Of a stretch of 64,000 bases of DNA, positions 23,775 to 35,468 are shown one piece after another; within the stretch, counting starts at the first letter, position 1; each line of letters begins with the position of its first letter. The translations under genes and the position numbers were made by a program. Origin of the DNA: Sesamum alatum (Eukaryota > Streptophyta > Magnoliopsida > Lamiales > Pedaliaceae); the NCBI GenBank assembly GCA_034509735.1, contig JACGWO010000011.1, positions 24,474,979 through 24,538,978 of the forward strand, in the 5' to 3' direction. A model generated the notes under the pieces. It was not told the DNA's origin. It did not search any database and worked only from the letters and a program-made list of their open reading frames with translations.

Positions 23775-23924
23775 TTAGTCCCCAACTTCCTCTAGTGCTA
23801 AGTTATTACACTAGGAGAAGTCGAACAGTCGCTCCTTTAGCCAACAGGTGCCTTCCTTTGGATCTTGAACACGTGGCATCATCTCGCCTCTTTGCTGAGG
23901 CGTGCCTTTTCATGTAGGAGCCCT

Positions 23925-23934
23925 TATAAATAAA
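23925..23934 (+). promoter_or_regulatory. TATA box for antisense ORF
   Basis: TATAAATAAA lies about 130 bp before the ATG at 24066. It is followed by a pyrimidine-rich leader (CTCCTCCG, TCTCTCTATCTC) that looks like a plant 5' UTR. The promoter is inside the retrotransposon, between 3' LTR and integrase, and points against the element. Confidence 0.5.
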
Positions 23935-24065
23935 GGCTCATTTGACTCGATTCACACCTCCTCCGTCTAGTGACCTTCTACCTCAGCCTCTTGGGTGCCT
24001 GCGATCTCGATCTCCTGTGTTAAGGTACTCCTGCGATCTCTCTCTATCTCTCTTTTACACTTGCA

Positions 24066-26324
24066 ATGTCTTTTTCCTCCTTTAGTTCGAATTCTGGTTC
24101 CGATACATCATCTTCGAGGTCGTTTGTGACCTCGTTCACCTCATTCTCTGACAGCCATCATGGGTCCTAGTGGAGTTGGTCCTTCAACCAAAAATGTATC
24201 ACCTGCTAGGGCCACAACCACTGATACCCCTTTAGGATTACCTGATCCTGATGATGTCCCCATTAACGATAGTTATCTGACTATGATGAATAGGAGTCCT
24301 TGGGCCGATATTGTAAGTAATGTAAAGATCTATAAATCTTAAGGAGAAATACTTTATCCCTAATAATTTTGAAGTTTTCATCCCCCGATCATTTGATAGG
24401 ATGCATCTTTCACCTCAAGGGTTTTCGTTCTTTATCCATTGTACATTGAGATGTAGGTTTTCGTTTCCCCTTAGCTTCACCAGTAGCACACATTCTTCAG
24501 TGTTTGGATATTTGCCCTATGCAAATGCCTCCTAACTCAATTCGTCATATTCTTCTTTTCGTCATAATAATGCACTACCACGGTCTTAAACCCAGTTTTG
24601 ACAATTTCTGGTCGATCTATTCCTTTTCTGCCTTGGAGCATTTGGTGAATGCGGATTTTTCTATCTTTTGGTCTGCCTTGATTGTAGATATTAGATAAGC
24701 TGAAATCTAATGTTGGTCCTTGGCATGATAGATTCTTCTTTATTCGACCCTCTCTTGGTCAGAATTGGCCTTTTCGGTGTGACTGGCGTGTTCCGAAACC
24801 TGAACTTGAGACTCATGGAGGGGGGCTAAAGGGCGACCAAATAAATGCTATCACTGCTCATAGGTATGATCTAAAAGAATTGTTAATAGCTAAGGTCCTG
24901 AAGCTTGTCGGACTCTCCGCAACACCCCTCCGAGTTAGGGGTTTCATAGGTGAATCCTTTTTCTCTGCCTAACAACGTGTCCTTTTACTTGCTTTCTACT
25001 TCTAACAGTATTTTCTCTTTGTTTTGGATGCTATCGCTATGAATGCGCGGATCGCCCGGTATGCTCGGGCTTTAAGGGAGAATCCACCAGCAGCGGTCGC
25101 ACCTCCTGCATAAGATGCTGACACCTCAGTGACCCCTTCTGTAGACGATCTTTCTACTGGGTCTCTGAACATCCTGTTGGTTCTGACCAAGTCTCGAGTG
25201 CCGAAGTGGTCACGAGCGATGATACTAATGTGGCTTCTCCTGAGCACATAGGCGAACATCCAGCTCCCCAACCCCAAGGCGGAGGCGAGAGCTTCAAGCT
25301 CTAAAAGTACCAAGGTCGAAGTCATCGAGGGTACCATCAAGTCCAAGAAGCGTAAATGTAAGCACAAGAATCACGGCATGAGTTCCAGCAAGTCTAGCAA
25401 ACATAGCAAGTCGCGTTCCGAATGTAGGGGTGCTAGAGAGGCTGTTGAACAAACTGAAGAGGAGGAGAACACCAAGCATCTCAAGGAACTAGTGGTTTGG
25501 TGGAAAGAGGCTCGTGAGGAGTTAAGTTCCCCCGGCCATAAGGATGAGTGGGGAAAAACTAAATCCACATTAGACCATCTCATCCCAAAGTTCTGTACTA
25601 TGATCCCTCGTAGGTTAAGACTCTTGGGAATTGTACAAGGCATGTTGCTTAGATTTCGACCAAGTATTACTTGCCAAGACTGCCCACACACGAGTCGAAG
25701 AGCACCATGCTCACTACCTTATGCAGGTATATTTGTTATTGTTTGAATGTTAGTCATACGTATATGTTTTTTCACGTTCTTTTTTGGTGTAAGCTGCCAC
25801 CTTCAGCCACAACCTTTCTATAAAATGCTCCATGTTTCGCAATGACAAAGTTGTTGCCGACCTGAAAATTCGTGATTTGCAAAAGAAGCTTGCGATCATC
25901 CAAGAGAGAGAAAGAAAGAGTGTAAGAAAACAAGACTGATCTCGAAGCCAAGATCGCAGAGATGGAGGTTCGCTTCCAGCGAGCTGCCGAAGAAGCAGAG
26001 AAGGCCCATGCCGAAGCACTTGAACAAGGCAAAGCAGAGGGCTTTTCCACTGGTCGCCTCGCTGGGAGGATCGAAGGCCTCAATGAAGGTCACGGGGTGG
26101 ATCTCCAATCTGAAGAACACAAACAAGAGGTATTAGGGCATTGCCTTCAGGGGCCTCGGGATTTTTTGAAGGTCCCGGCCTTTAAACTTGCAGTGGATAT
26201 CCAGTCCGCGCGTTTTCTCAACGAAGGCTTCGATAAGTATATCGCTCAGGTGACCAAGTTAAACGGCTTCGTTGATGGATTTGATCAGCGTCATCTCGAT
26301 CCTTCCCTTGATGCCAACCTCTAG
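24066..26324 (+). pseudogene. Antisense extra ORF of the gypsy element (PF04195-like), degraded
   Basis: A plus-strand gene lies between the end of integrase and the 3' LTR, opposite to gag-pol. It starts with a serine-rich tract (MSFSSFSSNSGSDTSSS), soon meets a TAG, and continues at 24160. Then follow segments typical of the plant 'putative gypsy type transposon' family: FIPRSFDRMHLSPQGFSFF (about 24385-24440), an ICPMQMPPNSIRHILLF block (from 24510), WRVPKPELE (about 24790) and a Lys/Ser-rich part (from 25378). A coiled-coil-like stretch (MEVRFQRAAEEAEKAHAEAL, from 25962) leads to a conserved-looking end with NEGFDKYIAQV. At least one frameshift (about 24480-24500) and several stops break it, although some breaks could be introns. 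Tat/Retand elements are known to carry extra ORFs here, sometimes antisense. Function is unknown. Confidence 0.65.
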
Positions 26325-26330
26325 CTATAT

Positions 26331-26640
26331 CCTGAGGAAGAGGACACTGTGGTTGCTGAATCTGATGAATTGAAGCCTTGTTTGTTGAAGTTGGAAATCT
26401 TAAGTGATCCTCATGTGCTAGGCCTTAGTATATTTTGGTTCAGGATAGATCACTATTTTTGGATATGCTTCATGAGATCGCTTGGCCATCAACTTTAGCA
26501 GTGCCCTCATTTTGTCTGGTTGATGGTCTATCGATCTTATCATCTCTTGTAATTATCCTGCCTTAATGAAATAAGTTGTTTTTGTCTTCTGTGCATCTTT
26601 TACATATTGCTACTTTTGATTAATGCGTGTAATAATGATG
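26331..26640. other. 3' flank of antisense ORF, no gene
   Basis: This holds the tail of the antisense transcription unit, with AATGAAATAAG near 26565 as a possible polyadenylation region. No further ORF is supported. Confidence 0.35.
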
Positions 26641-27010
26641 AATGATCTTTTTTCGGATGAAAAAGGTCATCCCTGATGGTCTTTTTCAGATCGCCATTTA
26701 TGATCCTTTTCTAGATTAATACTAGGTGACCTTTTCCAGGTCGCAATTTTATGGTCTTTTCCTGACCAATTCGAGTGATCTTTTCAAATCATTATTAGGT
26801 GACCTTTTCCAGGTCGCAACTTATGATCTTTTTCAGATTATTTCGGGTGATCTTTTCCAGATCATCTTAAAGTGATCTTTTTGAGATCATTATTAGGTGA
26901 ATGGTCGTTTCTTGATGCAGCATGCCTAAGTACATAATTTATGAATATGACGAAGTGAATTTAACGATCTTTCCCTAAATAGATGATCTTTATCAGATCA
27001 GGTTGTTTAC
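26640..27010. repeat. Degenerate tandem array of palindromic GATC-type repeats
   Basis: Units of roughly 30-36 bp alternate TGATCTTTTYCAGATCA-like palindromes with GTGACCTTTTCCAGGTCGCA. Copies are visible near 26680, 26727, 26788, 26802, 26826, 26849 and 26873. They lie between integrase and the antisense ORF, in the element's 3' untranslated region. Confidence 0.7.
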
Positions 27011-27140
27011 AAAAAAAGTAGGATCTGTCACCGATCATGGGACCTTTTCTGGGCCGCTATCTATTGGTGAGTTTAAACAATCTATTCACCATTACAAAGT
27101 GCATTTCCAGACAAAATAAAAATCCTAAATTGCTCACCTC

Positions 27141-28388
27141 CTATTTTAAGCATAAAATCTTTAAGTTATGGATGTTCCATGGTCTTGGTAGATCTTTTCC
27201 TTCCATAGCCTGCAGCTTGTATGTTCCTTTCTTCTTGATTTTGACCACCTTGTAGGTTCCTTCCCAGCTTCGGTCAAGCTTTTCGAAATATTTGGAGACC
27301 TCCACATTTTTTAATACGAGATCACCCACCTAAAAATGCCTTGGTTTGACTTTATGATTATAGCTTCACATCATCATGTTTTTGTAGTAGTGGGATCTCG
27401 TTTTTCATCCATGGTCATGAGGTCAGAAGACATTTTTTCTTGATTTTCCTGGGGCTCATATTGTTCAACCCTCCCTGTTGTTTCATCAATTTCTATAGGT
27501 ATAATACCTGTTGATGATCGTGGTGTTGCGCGAAACGCCCATAACATTTCTGGTAGTTCTTCTGCCGACGAGCCCTTAGCACGTTGCAACCTTGTCTTAA
27601 GATGTTGCACCAATATGCGATTGGTGAACTCGATCTGTCCGTTTGCTTGTGGATTTCCTACTGCCATGAAAATTTGTTGTATGTTCACCCCTTGCACCAT
27701 GTTATGATCCCCTTCCCTTCGAATTGTGTTCCATTGTCAGAAATTAAAATCTAGGTATGCCAAACCTGCAAACAATATTTTTTCAAATGAAATCCATCAC
27801 CTCTTTCTCAAAGATTTTGGCTAACGCCTCAGATTCTACCCACTTGGAAAAATGTTCTACTGTCATTATGATAAAAAAAAATTGTGCTGGTGCTGGTGCT
27901 GGTGGGAAGGGTCCCAAGATATCTATACCCCTATTGATTGAACAGGGCAGGTAATTCTAATGGGTTCCACCGGGGTCGCAGGAGCGTGTATCAGGGTCGC
28001 GTGCTTTTGGCAAATTTTGCATTTTTTTGCGAATTCCGTAGCATCCTTTACCAAAGTGGGCCAAAAGTATCCTTGCCTTGAGACCTTATGTGCTAGCGAC
28101 CTCCCATCAGAATGGTTCCCGCAACTCCCTTCATGGATTTCTCTAAGTACATACTGAACATGGTCCCACTTATGCACTTCAATAGTTGTCCCCCTATCGA
28201 CCTCTTGTATAGTACGTATCAAGCATTGTGAACCTGTTTGCTTTATACCTCAGTCTTGTAGCTTTAATCGGGTCGCTAGGCAAGGTCCCCTCTTTCAGGT
28301 ACTTTATAATATCTGTCTTCAACGACCTCTCTTCTTTTATGCTTTGAACCTCAAATTGTGCCTCATCCACTACTGTCATTTCTTTCAC
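27141..28388 (-). pseudogene. Gypsy integrase, degraded
   Basis: Read 3' to 5' on the plus strand. The zinc-binding HHCC region (about 28060-28222) has HEGSCGNHSDG and CKICQKHA. The end of the catalytic core (27374-27700) has NPQANGQIEFTNRIL and a LLWAFRATP-like region (LWAFRATPRSSTG). The C-terminal domain (27141-27329) has EKLDRSWEGTYKV and LPRPWNIHNLK, the usual end of Tat-type integrases. The pieces are in different frames and part of the core is lost around 27720-27920. It would insert the cDNA into chromatin if intact. Confidence 0.8.
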
Positions 28389-28788
28389 ACCACTATGATT
28401 TTTCTATCTCTTATCCCTACTACCATGGCACCAAACTTGGATAATGCGCATGCCCTTTCATTTTCCTCCCTCAATATCTGCTGGATCACGTATTTCTCAA
28501 ACTTTTTGATAATTTTCTTTACCTTTTTCAGGCATTGGATCATGGACCACTCACGCGTTTCATATGATCCTTCAATTTGCATGGCTACTAACTGAGAATC
28601 GGTATAAACATCTAGCTTCCTTTCCCCTGCTTCATGTGCCATTTTCAACCCTAGAAGTAGGGCCTCATAATCAGCTTCATTGTTTCTTGATGGAAAGACT
28701 AGCTTTGTTCCGACCTCGATCTCCACCTTTCTTGGTCCTTGTAGCAATATGCTAGCCCCCTTATTGCTTGAATTGGATGAAACATCAA
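28385..28788 (-). pseudogene. Second (archaeal-type) RNase H of the gypsy element, 3' part
   Basis: Contains NNEADYEALLLGLKMAHEAG and VYTDSQLVAMQIEGSYE, the signature of the additional RNase H found in Tat-lineage elements. Its N-terminal beginning (minus strand, ...GWLLHV) lies at 31690-31720, on the other side of the solo LTR. The domain is thus split between residues HV and D by the insertion. Confidence 0.75.
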
Positions 28789-28793
28789 CATGT

Positions 28794-31684
28794 TGTTAGA
28801 ATAGGTGACCGTCAAGCCAATTGATTGGCTCTTTGTAAACTATTCTAGACGATCTTTTTCAATAATATGTTAATTTAAGAAATGTTCTTTGGTCATTTTT
28901 GTCATATGCTTTAAACATTATATTTATATATGTTAGAATAGGTGACTAGAAAGCCAATAGGTTTGGCATTTTGTAACCTATTTGACAACTTGATATAATG
29001 TAATATTATGTAATGAATAAAATGAATATTCGTTACCTTTTGTACTTTCTTTGTTGCGCTCATTTTCCAAATGCTAAAATGGTATTTTACATGTATCGCA
29101 ACAAAACCCACATACCATGATTAACAACTCATGCAATTGGGCCACACATTGGATGGTGGTCATGAAATCAATTGATTAAGAGTTGGGTCTGAAACGTTCC
29201 AAGTTGAGGACCTCGAGACAGGGTATCGAGAGTCTTGTAGAGACTTGCGTCAAGAGTCGTGTTCATTGGATGAGTGCCGTGTTTCATCGGCGACAGGCAT
29301 GGGATGCCTACACAATCTTGATGGGTTGGTCGACTAGGGTCGAGCCGACTGAACTGACTAACGGGGATCATCATATGGAAGCCTTGGAGGCTTGGTCGGT
29401 ATGATTGGATTTTCCCGATTCCGATAGTACGGGAGTAGTCCTCAGACTTGATGAACCATGTCAGTCACGTGCACAAGACGACTGTATCTTGGATCTGGCG
29501 AGAGGTGATCATTCTGAAAGATGATCATTATAAGTCTTGTCCAGTGCAGTCAGAATGTGTAGCGAGGACGGCGGGTTCCAAGAAGAGGATCTGTCCCCTG
29601 TCAGTATGTGACAGAGGTATCTCCTATGCACTCGGAGACACGTTCATGCTGCTTAAAATTGCTCAAGACAGGGCATCGATCATTCCTTAAAGACTTGCAC
29701 TAAGTGATGCGTTCATATGATGAATATCAAGTTTCATAGACAGAGAAGTATGACGTCTGCGCACTTTAGTGGGTGCTTGATAAGGAGTTATCAAGTTCAC
29801 TGAATTGACTCGATGGAGTTGTCATATGGAAGCCCTATATGGCATGATCGGTATAACTAGAACTCCTACGCTATGATAGTGCACTAACTAGTCCTTGGAC
29901 TTGAGGTTCCACAGTAACCTTGTGCATAGGATGACTATGACTTGATCATGTCCAATGTGGTCTTAGGTTTCATCCTGGATTACTATACGGTCATACTTCA
30001 GACATAGTTGAAGCATGCATGAAGGTTGGTGAGTTCCAAGATTGGATCTGTTACTTATCATGAGATGATAATGAACCTCCTATGTGCTCTACAGTACGCA
30101 CTCCTTGAAGCCCATGGCCATGGCTGTTGATCAAATAGGAGAAATGGTTTTTCCTATATTGATAAATTGAAAGCATAACTTGTAGGGTTGATACATAGAC
30201 ATCAAAGTCAATAATGGAAACCGGTAACTAATTCCATGCCCTAAACTTTGATCGGGAGGTTAGTAGCGGAAGGACCGTATCTGCATGGTACGCATAGCTC
30301 ACAGGTTCACGCAATAATTCACCTATTCTCTAGTGCCATGGACCATTGCTAGATAGCCACCCATGGTGACGGGTACCCTCCAATTAAGGAGTTAATTGAG
30401 GGTGGTTAATTATGATAAGATCTAATTAATCTAATGCAAGTAAGTTGCTAATTAAATTGTATATATGATACAAGCTCAAGTCTAGTTGAGTAGTGAACCT
30501 AAAGGGTCACACACAAATCCATGATGGAATTATTGGAATTAATTTATAGAATTAATTATGAAGAATAAATCAATTAATTTCAAGAGTTAAATTAATTATT
30601 TGAAATGATTTATAAAATCAATTCATGTGAATATTAAATAATATGATTATTTAATTTGGAATATAAATTCAAAAGCACTAATTTGATTAAGTAAGACTTG
30701 TGATAGATTCATTAAGATTAATCTATTTGAGCTTGAAAATCAATTAATTAGATTAATTGATTTGGGCTTATATTTAATTAAAGAATTAAATATCATGTGC
30801 TAAATAATTAGTTGGGAATTAATTAAAATTGGACTTAGTCTAATTGAGAATTAAGATAAAGCCCAAGACCGTAGCCCAAGCCCACAAGCCCACAAGACAA
30901 GATTCATTGAACATAGACATGACTTGTTTCATCTTTACATAAAGAAAAAAAATATGAGTCATGCTAGAGCTTGTCTACAAAGAAGATAAGTGTAAAAGGA
31001 GAAAAGATGAGTCATGTTAGAACTTGTCTATGAAGACAACAAGTGTTATCTAAGAGCAAGACAAAAGGGATTGTCTACATTCATTGTATCTAGTGCAAAG
31101 AATTGTCTATAAAAAGGGGTAGAAGGCAAGAGATTTATATACTATATTACATACAAAGATACAAAAACTCTTGCTCTCCTTTTTGCTCTCTAGCTTTTAG
31201 ACTTTCTCTCCTTCAAAGCTAGAAAATCTAGCTTTCACTTTAGCTTTGTTCCTATGTTCATTTCTCATATCCAAAGGAGAAGAATTCCCTTGATTTCTCC
31301 ACAGATCAATAGTTGATCTACCTTAATCCTCCAATACCTACTAACATAAGTTTGAGGGTGATTCCATCATAGGTGGTGTGGACTAGCTTTAGAGGGAAGA
31401 CACTTGTATTCCTACCGTGAACAACAATTAAAAGAGGTCCCGTTTTCACGTTCCACCATTTTTAAGATAAGGTCATTCTTGAGAAAGTTTAAGTAATCAA
31501 CATCAACCGGAGAGCAAGAAAGGTTGGTTTCTCTTAACCATTCAATTGACATCCTTTTATGCATGAGATCCACATCGTAATAGCAATGAGACGACCCATT
31601 TGATCACTAATTATAATATTATTTTCTAATTAAAATTTTAATTATCGCTGCGTTTAACGTCTTGGGGCTTATATGAAGCTAACA
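28794..31684 (+). mobile_element. 2.9-kb solo LTR (Ty1/copia type) inside the gypsy element
   Basis: The ends are TGTTAG (28794) and CTAACA (31684). CATGT flanks it on both sides (28789-28793 and 31685-31689), a perfect 5-bp target duplication. TATAAAAAGGGG at 31108 precedes a CT-rich leader, as in an LTR promoter. The last ~80 bp contain ATCGCTGCG, common in copia U5 regions. No internal coding domain, primer site or second LTR is found, so a solo LTR is the simplest reading, although its length is unusual. There is internal tandem duplication of about 450 bp (29216-29660 against 29667-30120), and the first ~130 bp are partly repeated at 28931. Confidence 0.75.
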
Positions 31685-31689
31685 CATGT

Positions 31690-33262
31690 AACAACCACCC
31701 TTTGAGTTCTTCCTGCTCTTGGTCATCTACAAGCTCTAAATAATGTAAGCAAAAACTTGTGCTTTTATTGCGGTTCTTGCCTGATATTCGATATCGAATT
31801 CTCCCAATTCGACCGCCCCCTTAATCAGACAACCTGACACGTGTAGTTAGACATATCTTGCTTCAATGGGTAGTTTGTCAAAACTATGATTTTGTGTGAC
31901 TGAAAGTACGGTCACAACTTTCAAGCTGTGGTGACTAGAGCTAATGTAGTTTTTCGATCTGAATGTATCTTTTTCTGCGCCCTGCAACATCCTGCTCACA
32001 TAGTATACTGGTTTTGCAATCTCGGAACTTATTGCGTCTTTCGAAACATCCAAGTATAAGTACAATGGCTCACCCACCCTCGGATTAGCTAACAGAAGCG
32101 GACTTGTGAGATAATGTTTCAAATCCTTAAATGCATGCTCGCATTCTTTTGACCATGTGACGTCTTTCACCTTCCGCAATATTTTAAAGAATGATAAGTT
32201 TCTATCTACTGATACGATTAAGCGACACGACCTTCCTCGCCAATTTCAGGACCTCCTTCACTGTTTTAGGTGAACTCAACTTCATAATTGCTTCTATCTT
32301 TTCTGGGTTTGCTTCTATCCCCTGCTGGCTCACCATGTATCTCAGAAACTTACCTCCTCGCACCCCAAATGTGCATTTCGACGGGTTGAGCTTCATTGCA
32401 TAGTCTCTCATTACTTCGAATGCTTTCCGTAGGTGCACCAAGTGTTCTTCCTCCTTCTTACTCTTTACTAACATATCATCAACATACACCTCCATGGATT
32501 TTCTAATGAGGTCTTTGGACATCCTATTCACTAACATTTGGTAGGTGGCACCTGCATTTTTCAAACCAATCTGCATTACATTGTAACAATAAATACCGTT
32601 CTCAGTTACAAAAGAAGTCTTATCTCTATCTTCCTCTACCATGAATATCTGGTGATATCTCTGGTACGCATCCATCATGCTGAATAATGCACATCCTGTT
32701 GTGGAGTCTACCAACAGGTCAATTCGAGGTAGGGGTATGGGTCCTTTGGGGACGCCTTATTCAGATCGGTAAAGTCGGTGCACATTCTCCATTTTCCAAA
32801 TGCCTTAGGCATGATCACCACATTCAATAACTAGTTGGTGTATTGGAGTTCTGCGACGTATCCTGCTTCTAGCAAATTGTTCACCTCATCCTCGATAATA
32901 TTGTTTCTCTCCGCTCCAAAGGTTCTCTTATTCTGTTTGACTGGTATTACTTGCGAATCCACATTAAGCCTATGAACAATTACCTTATGAGCAATACCTT
33001 TAAAGCCTGATGGGCTCCACGTGAACATGTATGAGTTCTCTCTTAAAAACTGGATCATCATCGTTTCCAGGCTCAAGGTCATGCGCGACCCGATCCTGGT
33101 TGTCTTGCTTGGTTCACTATGCACCAACTCAATGGTCTTATGTTGGTCTGTTGGCTCTATCTGTTCAGGTTTTACCCTCTTTGGGGTATCCAACTCCTTC
33201 ACCGGCTTCTTGGACCCTATCTTCTTTTTTGTTCTTGCGTCTTCGACCTCACCCTTTTTCAA
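31690..33262 (-). pseudogene. Gypsy reverse transcriptase and RNase H, degraded
   Basis: The RT spans 32202-33262. The upstream part (32831-33262) includes IEDEVNNLLEAGYVAELQY. The middle (about 32715-32830, another frame) has PKAFGKWRMCTDFTDLNKA. The palm (32202-32714) has FSMMDAYQRYHQI and the catalytic YVDDMLVKS. RNase H follows at 31690-32179 with CEHAFKDLKHYLTSPLLL, PLYLYLDVSKDAIS and KPVYYVSRMLQGAE. Frameshifts around 32190, 32715, 32830 and inside RNase H show it is dead. The RT copies the element's RNA into cDNA and RNase H removes the RNA strand. Confidence 0.85.
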
Positions 33263-33378
33263 GGATAGGTTGTAACACCTTCTCGCCTCCTTCTAGTTGC
33301 AGCTCACCTCACCGATTTCCCCCTTGGTTGGGAACTTCATTTTCAAATGGTACGTAGATACAGTGGCTTTTAATGAAT

Positions 33379-33756
33379 TTAGTCCGGGTCACCATGAATT
33401 ACATTATATGCGAATGGGGTATCAACTACTAAGAATCTTATCATCAAAGTTCTTCTTTTTTGCTCCTTTCCTAGTGAGTCTGGGAGATAGATAGTTCCCA
33501 GTGGTGTTACCTCACTCCCCCCAAATCCTACTAACGGAGTTTGCACTAGTTGTTGGTGTGTGTTATCTAAATCCATTTTTCTTAACACCTCCATAAACAA
33601 TATATCAACTGAGCTACCGTTATCTATGAGTGCCTTGTGCACCAGATAATTCGCTATGTCCATCCTTATCATCGTGGGATCATTCTGCGACCCCATCTCT
33701 AATGTTAAATCTATTCTCCTGAAGCTTATGTCCTCCTCCTGGTCAACGCTGAGCAC
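33379..33756 (-). pseudogene. Gypsy aspartic protease region
   Basis: Contains VHKALIDNGSSVDILF, the retropepsin active-site segment in the DNGSS form common in Tat elements. It is followed by LVGFGGSEVTPLGTIYLP and FLVVDTPFAYNVIHG. The frame is open for 125 residues, then continues toward RT in a different frame. It would cleave the Gag-Pol polyprotein. Confidence 0.75.
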
Positions 33757-33807
33757 TAACTCATTTCTTCCTTATGTCCTTTTGGTTCTCGCGTATCTTT
33801 TTCTTGA

Positions 33808-34900
33808 TTAGGCCGTGTCTCCTCCGGTAGGTCCCCCTGCGATTGTATGACTAACTCCTTTCACAGGAGCGTTGTCACGGGTACCCTCCTCATTCCTTTC
33901 TTCCCTTCTACTTTCTCTGGCCCGGAACCGTTCCCTGTTGCGCAATCTCCTCCTTGATCGCTCCTTTCTTTCTCTCCTCGATTCTCTTTCACTTCCCCGA
34001 GGTTCCATCACATATTCTTTGAAATACCCTTGTCTCACCAACCTCTCCATCTCATCCTTAAGTTGATAGCAATCTTCTGTGTCATGCCCTTTTTCTTTAT
34101 GAAACTTGCAATATTTATTTTCGAGGTATTTCTTTGTTGGTGCGGCTCGCGTTTTCTTGGGACATTGTAGCACGTTAGGCTTTTCCACCACCATCATCAT
34201 CATCATCATTTGTGCTCTTGTAGCATTCAACGGGGTGTACTTGTGGTATCTGGGTTGGTATGGTGCCTCATGATCTTTTTCAGATTGCACTCACCTATCC
34301 TTTCGTCGGTCTCTACCCCTATCGCGACTTCTACCACCCGACCATTCACCATCCTTCATCTCTTCCTCATCAATATATTTCTACACCATCTTCATTAACT
34401 GTTCCACGTCTTCAGGTGGATCTCTTGCGAGGGCTGGAGCGAATGGTCTCTTTTTAGTTCGTGTATAAGGATATTGATCATCATATCAATCTTAAGGTCT
34501 TAAACCTCTAAAGTCTCATTGTTGAACCTGCTTACAAAGCTCTTGAGTGACTCGCCATCTTTCTGTCTTATGGTGAACAGATATGTAACAGATCTCTTTT
34601 GTTTTTTCTTGCTCTGCAAAGTGGAATGCAAACTTTTGAATTAACTGCTCATATGACGCAATGGTGCCACCGGGCATGCTGGTGAACCATTCTTGTTCCC
34701 TGTTAGAGTAGTCATGAAAAGTTTGGCGTTAATGGAATCAGATTGACCATACAAGTTCATTACCAGGTTAAAGGTAAGCGATGCGTTCCTATGGATCCTT
34801 AGTTCTATCGTATTTAGGTAAATCTGGCATCCTGAAATTGGGATCAACAATCTCGGTGAGAATCTTATTGGAGAAGAGTGAATTCCTGTTTTGAGCCATT
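33808..34900 (-). pseudogene. Gypsy gag, degraded
   Basis: The capsid-like part (about 34480-34860) survives only in pieces, such as FNLVMNLYGQSDSINAKLF and KDGESLKSFVSRFNNE. The C-terminal part (33808-34290) is open and has CKFHKEKGHDTEDCYQLKDE, the zinc-finger-like end of Tat gag proteins, then an Arg/Glu-rich tail. A run of seven methionine codons (CATCAT repeats at 34187-34210 on the plus strand) is a local expansion. The start is lost. Confidence 0.75.
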
Positions 34901-35350
34901 ATCTCCCTTCTTAGCTTCAACTCGTTAATTTGCATTCCCAACTTCGTCCACTTTCGCCTTTGAAATTCCCGATTCTCTCATTTTGGTTCTCTCTCTTTCG
35001 CTCGATGCAGCATCTGAGAGTTCAATTTCATGGGCTTTTTCAGGCATTCCCCTATTAGTTACCTCTCCGGGGTCACCTTTGAATAGTTGTCTTTTAGCAG
35101 ATCCGTGGGCCACTAGGGTCGCTGTTCTCTTCCCATATTCCACCAGCGTATTCTTGCTACCGTTCCTACTGGCTTTATCGATCAGACGTTGTAACTCGTC
35201 CTTGGTAAGTTGGACAATTTGATCCCCTGGCCTTTGGGTAGGTTCACCTCCATCCCAGAGGCTTGTTCTCTTATAGACGGTCCTTCCATCTTAAATCTTG
35301 AATGCTTCTCTCAAGTTTTCCCCATAGACTGGCCCAACTGATCCGGTTTG
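34900..35350 (-). other. Gag 5' part and leader of the gypsy element
   Basis: Continuation of gag or leader sequence, including a Glu/Lys/Arg-rich minus-strand frame (34925-35143), up to the primer-binding area next to the LTR at 35351. I could not match the primer site to a specific tRNA. Confidence 0.4.
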
Positions 35351-35468
35351 TGGTATGCGATCCCCTTAAGGTCACTAGTCGTGGTCTCCAAGCGATCTTC
35401 CAAATAGTACGTGGTACCTGAGAAGAGAAAGCACGTCAGGCTAGGTGCGATGGTTCCCGGCGAAAACC
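35351..35468 (-). repeat. 5' LTR of the gypsy element, left fragment
   Basis: Starts TGGTATGCGATCCCC like the other LTR and ends at GCGAAAACC, where the copia element begins. AAACC (35464-35468) is the left target repeat. Confidence 0.8.

Noticed and set aside
25002..26126. Overlapping minus-strand ORFs opposite the antisense gypsy gene
   Set aside because: They are shadows of the plus-strand PF04195-like segments and show no retrotransposon domain.
28794..31684. Complete copia element in place of a solo LTR
   Set aside because: No gag, integrase or RT motif in any frame, and no second LTR; only LTR-type promoter and termini are present.
33872..34457. Serine/leucine-rich plus-strand ORFs
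   Set aside because: They are antisense shadows of the Arg/Glu-rich gag tail.
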